Origin: Rubrobacter sp.
GTDB lineage: Bacteria > Actinomycetota > Rubrobacteria > Rubrobacterales > Rubrobacteraceae
DNA length: 17,125 bases
Assembly: GCA_016781705.1 (NCBI GenBank)
Contig: JADDPV010000100.1
Span: 1 to 17,125 of the forward strand
Direction: 5' to 3'
The notes below the pieces were generated by a model, which did not search any database, was not told where the DNA came from, and saw only the letters and a program-made list of their open reading frames with translations. Positions within the stretch are counted from its first letter, which is position 1; every line of letters starts with the position of its first letter. This document shows positions 14,014 to 17,125 of this stretch, piece after piece. The position numbers and the translations under genes were made by a program.

Positions 14014-14256
14014 ATGAGCGAGAGCAGAGACATGAGGAGCCGGGTCGAGACGGCGCTGGAGAAGGTGCGACCGGCGCTGAAGGCCGACGGCGGCGACGCG
14101 CGCGTCGCCGGGTGCGACGAGGAGCGGGGCCGCGTCGAGATCGAGATGCTCGGCGCCTGCGGCGGATGCCCCCTCTCCCAGCTCGACTTCGTCTACGCTA
14201 TAGAGAGCCTCATCCGCCGCGAGGTCCCCGAAGCCCGCGACGTGGTAGCGGTCTAA
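14014..14256 (+). CDS. NifU C-terminal-domain (Nfu) iron-sulfur scaffold protein
   Basis: 80 residues comprising only the Nfu domain: helix RVETALEKVRPALKADGGD, then VEIEMLGACGGCPLSQLDF with the CxxC pair Cys49 and Cys52, and IESLIRREVPE. Nfu proteins assemble or carry 4Fe-4S clusters, bridging two subunits through this CxxC. The third Cys (34) is not conserved as far as I know. A stand-alone gene with its own promoter and no isc/suf neighbours suggests a carrier role. The downstream 112 bp (14257-14368) hold a direct repeat AAGTTCCT but no terminator I can support. Confidence 0.9.
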   Translation: MSESRDMRSRVETALEKVRPALKADGGDARVAGCDEERGRVEIEMLGACGGCPLSQLDFVYAIESLIRREVPEARDVVAV

Positions 14257-14368
14257 CTGGTCAGCTAAGTAGAGCGGTTCGTTGCCCACTCGCGCTCTTC
14301 CGACGGTTGTCGCGGAGCGTCGCCGGGTGATGAGCCGCACAGCAAGAAGCTGAAGTGTCGATAAGTTC

Positions 14369-14893
14369 CTAAAGTTCCTGGTGGGTGGCGCGTAGGGCGC
14401 CAGGCGGGAGGGCCGCGCGGGCGCCGGAGAGGGAGTCGGTGGCGCGGCGGCGCTGGCGGCGGAGCGCGAGGCGCTTTATCGGGCCGGCGCTGCGCGCCTC
14501 CTGGTTGATGAGGTTGGTGAGCGTGATCATGTCGTTGACGCACGCCCTGTAGCCCAAAGCGCACATCTCGACCTGCACCTCGGAGGGCCCTTCCAGGAGG
14601 GTGCGTTGGATCTCCGCGGCCCGCTCGACGATGGAGCGCGAGAGCTCGGCGGGGCTCGCCGCTTCCGTCCTCGGCTCGTGCGCCTCATACCCTACTATGG
14701 CCTCGGGGGAGAGCCTGCGGGCCCTGAAGGTGAGGCTGCTCGTACCGCGGCCCACGAGGAGCGCCGCGAGGACGGTCATGAGGAGCACCGGGACCAGGAG
14801 CAGCGCCAGGAACTCTGACGCGTAATAGTACGAGACGAAGCCGATCACCATCGCTTCGACCGCCAACAAGATCGCTAGATACGCTTTGGTCAT
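14369..14893 (-). CDS. Membrane protein of unknown function
   Basis: 174 residues. Two closely spaced N-terminal helices (about 5-25 and 29-48) form a hairpin anchor. A soluble part of about 125 residues follows, with a probable long helix around AELSRSIVERAAEIQRTLLEGP and a basic C-terminal stretch (KRLALRRQRRRATD). No family recognised. ATG 14893 has AGAGG 8 bases before it; a minus-strand -10-like TAGACT (14946-14941) would give a leader of about 40 bases. It is divergent from the Yip1-like gene. Confidence 0.7.
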   Translation of the reverse strand: MTKAYLAILLAVEAMVIGFVSYYYASEFLALLLVPVLLMTVLAALLVGRGTSSLTFRARRLSPEAIVGYEAHEPRTEAASPAELSRSIVERAAEIQRTLLEGPSEVQVEMCALGYRACVNDMITLTNLINQEARSAGPIKRLALRRQRRRATDSLSGARAALPPGALRATHQEL

Positions 14894-14999
14894 CCTGGGT
14901 ACCTCTCCGCCGCGCCGGCTCGCGCCAGCCTCATACCGTTAGTCTAGTTTCGAGTGGCCCATTATGCAAGCCTCGACGCTCCGGACGAACCCCTCTCTG

Positions 15000-15005
15000 T
15001 ATAAT
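15000..15005 (+). promoter_or_regulatory. -10 box of a leaderless promoter (Yip1-like gene)
   Basis: Consensus TATAAT. Base +1 is expected at 15012, the G of the GTG start, so the transcript should have no leader. This decides the start against an in-frame ATG at 14964, which lies upstream of the promoter. Confidence 0.6.
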
Positions 15006-15011
15006 CCCTTC

Positions 15012-15608
15012 GTGCAGAGCGAGCGAACCCCCAAGGAGTTCGACCCCAAGCGCCCCCTGGCGAGCGCGGCGGACATCGTGCGGGCTCTCTTCCTCTCGCC
15101 CCGGCGGTTCTTCTTGAACCTCTCTGCCGAAGGGCCCCTGCGCGAGCCCGCTTTGTTCGTCTTGCTCGTGAGCGCGGCCGGCGCCGCCATCGGGGTCGCG
15201 GTGGCGCTGGTCCTGGAGGTGGTCTTCGGCGGCGGTCTCGAGTTGCGCGAGTTGGGCTTCGCGTTGCTGAAAGCGGCGGTCTCCGTGCTCGCGGCTCCTC
15301 TCATCGTCGGCGTCATGGCCGGGCCGTACCTGCTCTCATTGCGCACCTTCATCGGGCCGGACGGCGGTTTCGGGGAGGTCTACAGGATGCTCGCCTACGC
15401 TTACGGGGCCATGATCCTGTTCTGGACCCCCGTCGTCGGTGCCTTCGCCTTTACCTACACGACGCTCGTCCTCATGGCCGTGGCCTTTCGTTACGTCTAC
15501 CGCGCCTCGTTTACCACCGCCCTCGTCACCGCCCTCGTAGGCTACGTGCCCGCCGCGTTGCTGTTCATCTTCCTCACGGTTCGCGTCACCGGCCTGACCC
15601 TCGGCTAG
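15012..15608 (+). CDS. Yip1-family integral membrane protein
   Basis: 198 residues from the leaderless GTG. A charged N terminus containing the typical PRRFFLNLSAEGPLREPALF lead-in (about 28-50) is followed by four or five hydrophobic helices. These include FVLLVSAAGAAIGVAVALVL, an AAPLIVGVMAGPYLL segment, MLAYAYGAMILFWTPVVGAF and a C-terminal VTALVGYVPAALLFIFLTV. The arrangement and the SPRRFF motif match bacterial Yip1-domain (DUF1282-like) proteins, whose role is unknown. It converges with the next gene, only 9 bp between the stops. Confidence 0.75.
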   Translation: MQSERTPKEFDPKRPLASAADIVRALFLSPRRFFLNLSAEGPLREPALFVLLVSAAGAAIGVAVALVLEVVFGGGLELRELGFALLKAAVSVLAAPLIVGVMAGPYLLSLRTFIGPDGGFGEVYRMLAYAYGAMILFWTPVVGAFAFTYTTLVLMAVAFRYVYRASFTTALVTALVGYVPAALLFIFLTVRVTGLTLG

Positions 15609-15617
15609 CCCCCGAGA

Positions 15618-16439
15618 CTACCTCCCGACGAGCGCCCGGTACTCCTCGAGGTCCCTCTCGGCGCGGCGGCGGACGCCTTCGGGGAGGGCGATCCGGCTCT
15701 TGCCGTACCGCTTCCGAAAGATCCTGAGCGAGATGGAGAGGTACGCGCGGCGGGTCGCGAGCTCGACGGGCACGGTCATCTCTCTCGGGAAGACGCGGTG
15801 GGCGAGGTCCTGCCTCAAGCCCAACGTCGGCGGTGGCCCTTCTCCGAGCGCTCTCCTCGCCGCCAGACGCCCCTCCCACCTTCCCCGCAGCGCACGCATC
15901 TGCGGGGTGTCCGGGCGGACGTTCAAGGGGCCGCACTCGAAGCGATCCTCCGGGGTGAAGCCGAAGGTCCGCTCCAAGAGCCTCGCCGAGCGTGCCGCCC
16001 GCCGCCCCGTTCGTCCCCCCGGGCGCCCCCTGAGGACATACTCGTACTCGCAGCGCAGCAGGAGCAACTGGACATCGTAGTAGGCGTGCAGGCTCCGGGC
16101 CGTCGGCCGACCGGCGTCTTCACCTCTCGCCGCGAGCGCCCGGCGCAGGGCGTCCCGCCTCCCGAAGAATCTCCAGCGTCGCCAGCCGAAGAGGCCGCCG
16201 CCGAATAGCAGGCCAGCCGCGACCGGTACTGCCGCCGCGAAGGGCCCCGCCCATCCGGTCCCGAAGAGGGGCGCCGAGAGCAGGACCGAGGCGCCCGTGA
16301 CGAAGGTGGCCACGAACCCCCCCATCGTCGCCCGCCGGGCGTCCTCGCCGGCCAGGGAGTACAGCCTCCCAAGCTCATACCACGGCCCGAGCGCCTCGCC
16401 GGATGCCTCCTCACCGTCGGGTGTGGGGGAGAGGTTCAC
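15618..16439 (-). CDS. Arg-rich protein with two membrane helices, unknown function
   Basis: 273 residues. After a short acidic N terminus, two hydrophobic helices (about 40-58 and 64-84, the latter Gly/Ala-rich) are followed by about 185 soluble residues with very many Arg and the segments LHAYYDVQLLLLRCEYEYVLRG and RRAYLSISLRIFRKRYGKS. No family recognised. GTG 16439 is supported by a -10 TAGAAT (16452-16447 on the minus strand) that puts +1 at about 16440, so the mRNA is essentially leaderless. Its start is back to back with the PAP2-like gene. Confidence 0.7.
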   Translation of the reverse strand: MNLSPTPDGEEASGEALGPWYELGRLYSLAGEDARRATMGGFVATFVTGASVLLSAPLFGTGWAGPFAAAVPVAAGLLFGGGLFGWRRWRFFGRRDALRRALAARGEDAGRPTARSLHAYYDVQLLLLRCEYEYVLRGRPGGRTGRRAARSARLLERTFGFTPEDRFECGPLNVRPDTPQMRALRGRWEGRLAARRALGEGPPPTLGLRQDLAHRVFPREMTVPVELATRRAYLSISLRIFRKRYGKSRIALPEGVRRRAERDLEEYRALVGR

Positions 16440-16443
16440 GTGC

Positions 16444-16452
16444 TAGATTCTA
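16444..16452. promoter_or_regulatory. Overlapping divergent -10 boxes
   Basis: TAGATTCTA reads TAGATT on the plus strand (16444-16449) and TAGAAT on the minus strand (16452-16447). Each is 7-9 bases from its own GTG (16459 +, 16439 -), leaving 19 bp between the two coding regions. Neither -35 is convincing; for the minus-strand promoter it would fall inside the plus-strand gene. Confidence 0.55.
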
Positions 16453-16458
16453 CTCCTC

Positions 16459-17043
16459 GTGGAAGCGGGGGATTTCAGACAGCGCCGCGCGGCTCGCCTC
16501 CTCGCGGACGTGCTCAACCCGTTTACGATCTTCACGGCGCTTTACGCGCTCATGGCATTCTCGGGGACAGGCCCTGTCCGAGCATTCCTCTACCTGGCCG
16601 TCGAGCTGGTCGCGGCGTCGCTCGTGGCCCTTTACGTCTTCGCGCTGCGGCGCGGGGGACTCGTCGGGGGGTTCTGGATCCCCGCCCGGCGCGAGCGCCT
16701 CGTCCCTGCCCTGATCCTCCTCTCCGCCTTCGCCGCCCTCCTGGTCGCCCTGGCTCTCCTCGATGCCCCGCCGGACCTCTTCCGCACTACGCTCTCGATG
16801 GGTCTGGCGGCGGCTTCAGTCGCCACCCTGACCCTCTTCTGGAAGGCTAGCGCGCACTCGACGGTCGCCGGGCACGCCGCCGCGGCCGGCCTCCTCACCT
16901 TGGGTCCCTCCTTGGGCCTACCATTCGCGCTCGCGCTGCCGGTCGTGATCTGGGCCAGGTTAACCTCCGGCGCACACACGCTCCCGCAGACCCTGGTCGG
17001 CGCGGTCGTGGGCGCCGCCTTCGCCGCCCTGTTCCTGACATAG
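16459..17043 (+). CDS. PAP2-like integral membrane phosphatase family protein
   Basis: 194 residues with about six hydrophobic helices. Near the C terminus, FWKASAHSTVAGHAAA (128-142) and WARLTSGAHTLPQTLVGA (165-182) resemble the PAP2 core, with Lys129, Ser131 and His133 in the first block and Arg167 and His173 in the second. Classical PAP2 motifs (KxxxxxxRP, PSGH, SRxxxxxHxxxD) are only partly kept: Gln177 stands where the final Asp is common. Lipid-phosphate phosphatase activity is therefore plausible but unproven. GTG 16459 has a nearly leaderless promoter. The gene converges with tRNA-Glu. Confidence 0.75.
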   Translation: MEAGDFRQRRAARLLADVLNPFTIFTALYALMAFSGTGPVRAFLYLAVELVAASLVALYVFALRRGGLVGGFWIPARRERLVPALILLSAFAALLVALALLDAPPDLFRTTLSMGLAAASVATLTLFWKASAHSTVAGHAAAAGLLTLGPSLGLPFALALPVVIWARLTSGAHTLPQTLVGAVVGAAFAALFLT

Positions 17044-17045
17044 AA

Positions 17046-17072
17046 AAAGCCCGCGAACGAACGCTCGCGGGC
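17046..17072 (-). terminator. Intrinsic terminator of tRNA-Glu
   Basis: On the minus strand, GCCCGCGA, an 8-base loop, TCGCGGGC and then TTTTT: an 8-bp perfect stem followed by a T run, 8 bases beyond the tRNA 3' end. It may also slow transcription coming from the PAP2-like gene. Confidence 0.85.
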
Positions 17073-17079
17073 AGAGAAG

Positions 17080-17125
17080 TGACCCCACCGGGATTCGAAC
17101 CCGGGTTTTCGCCGTGAGAGGGCGA
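17080..17125 (-). tRNA. tRNA-Glu (anticodon CTC), 3' part
   Basis: The 3' half of a tRNA, cut by the window edge at the anticodon stem. On the minus strand it shows anticodon stem TCGCC / GGCGA around loop CTCTCAC (anticodon CTC, reading GAG), a 4-base variable region, T arm CCGGG-TTCGAAT-CCCGG, acceptor strand TGGGGTC and discriminator A. CCA is not encoded. The D arm and 5' acceptor strand lie outside. Confidence 0.93.

Noticed and set aside
1..17125. CRISPR arrays, insertion sequences, phage or defence genes
   Set aside because: No regularly spaced direct repeats, transposase or integrase motifs, or recognisable defence domains were found on either strand.

Overview
The window looks like a chromosomal segment of a GC-rich actinobacterium, most likely of the Rubrobacter type. 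That placement is an inference from strong G/C at third codon positions, protein flavour, frequent GTG/TTG starts, and -10 boxes sitting so close to start codons that several mRNAs should be leaderless. No plasmid, phage, transposase, CRISPR or integrase genes were found.

Layout. The tail of an unidentified gene (3-104, +) converges on a divergent aromatic amino-acid cluster. hisC and tyrA (2269 down to 120, -) face aroQ chorismate mutase and aroF-type DAHP synthase (2464-3627, +). Together these give entry to the shikimate pathway, chorismate to prephenate, and prephenate toward tyrosine. A structured 279-bp gap leads to a membrane Ser/Thr kinase and an HtrA protease (3907-6721), which form a likely envelope-signalling pair. 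Next come a cold-shock protein and ribose-5-phosphate isomerase (6844-7799), a bacterial PH-domain protein (7850-8272) and a convergent PGPGW membrane protein (8346-8750, -).

The region 8867-10710 is a wrecked gamma-glutamyltransferase lipoprotein gene. It has a stop codon at the lipobox cysteine position and five frame changes. Two of the frame changes lie inside long, perfect inverted repeats (15-bp and 18-bp arms), the pattern expected of hairpin-templated mutation. Next are msrA plus a small acidic protein (10932-11619), a strong hairpin between convergent genes, a cupin and a coupled hypothetical gene (12462 down to 11763, -), an M24 metallopeptidase (13892 down to 12717, -) and a divergent NifU-like protein (14014-14256). 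The right end holds four membrane-protein genes, including a Yip1-like protein and a PAP2-like protein. Two of these four start back to back, 19 bp apart, over overlapping -10 boxes. A tRNA-Glu(CTC) with a clean intrinsic terminator closes the window.

No wholly new multi-gene system was recognised. The most interesting items are the palindrome-linked lesions in the ggt pseudogene, the dense set of leaderless promoters including the overlapping divergent pair, and the DAHP synthase lacking any regulatory domain beside a free-standing chorismate mutase.
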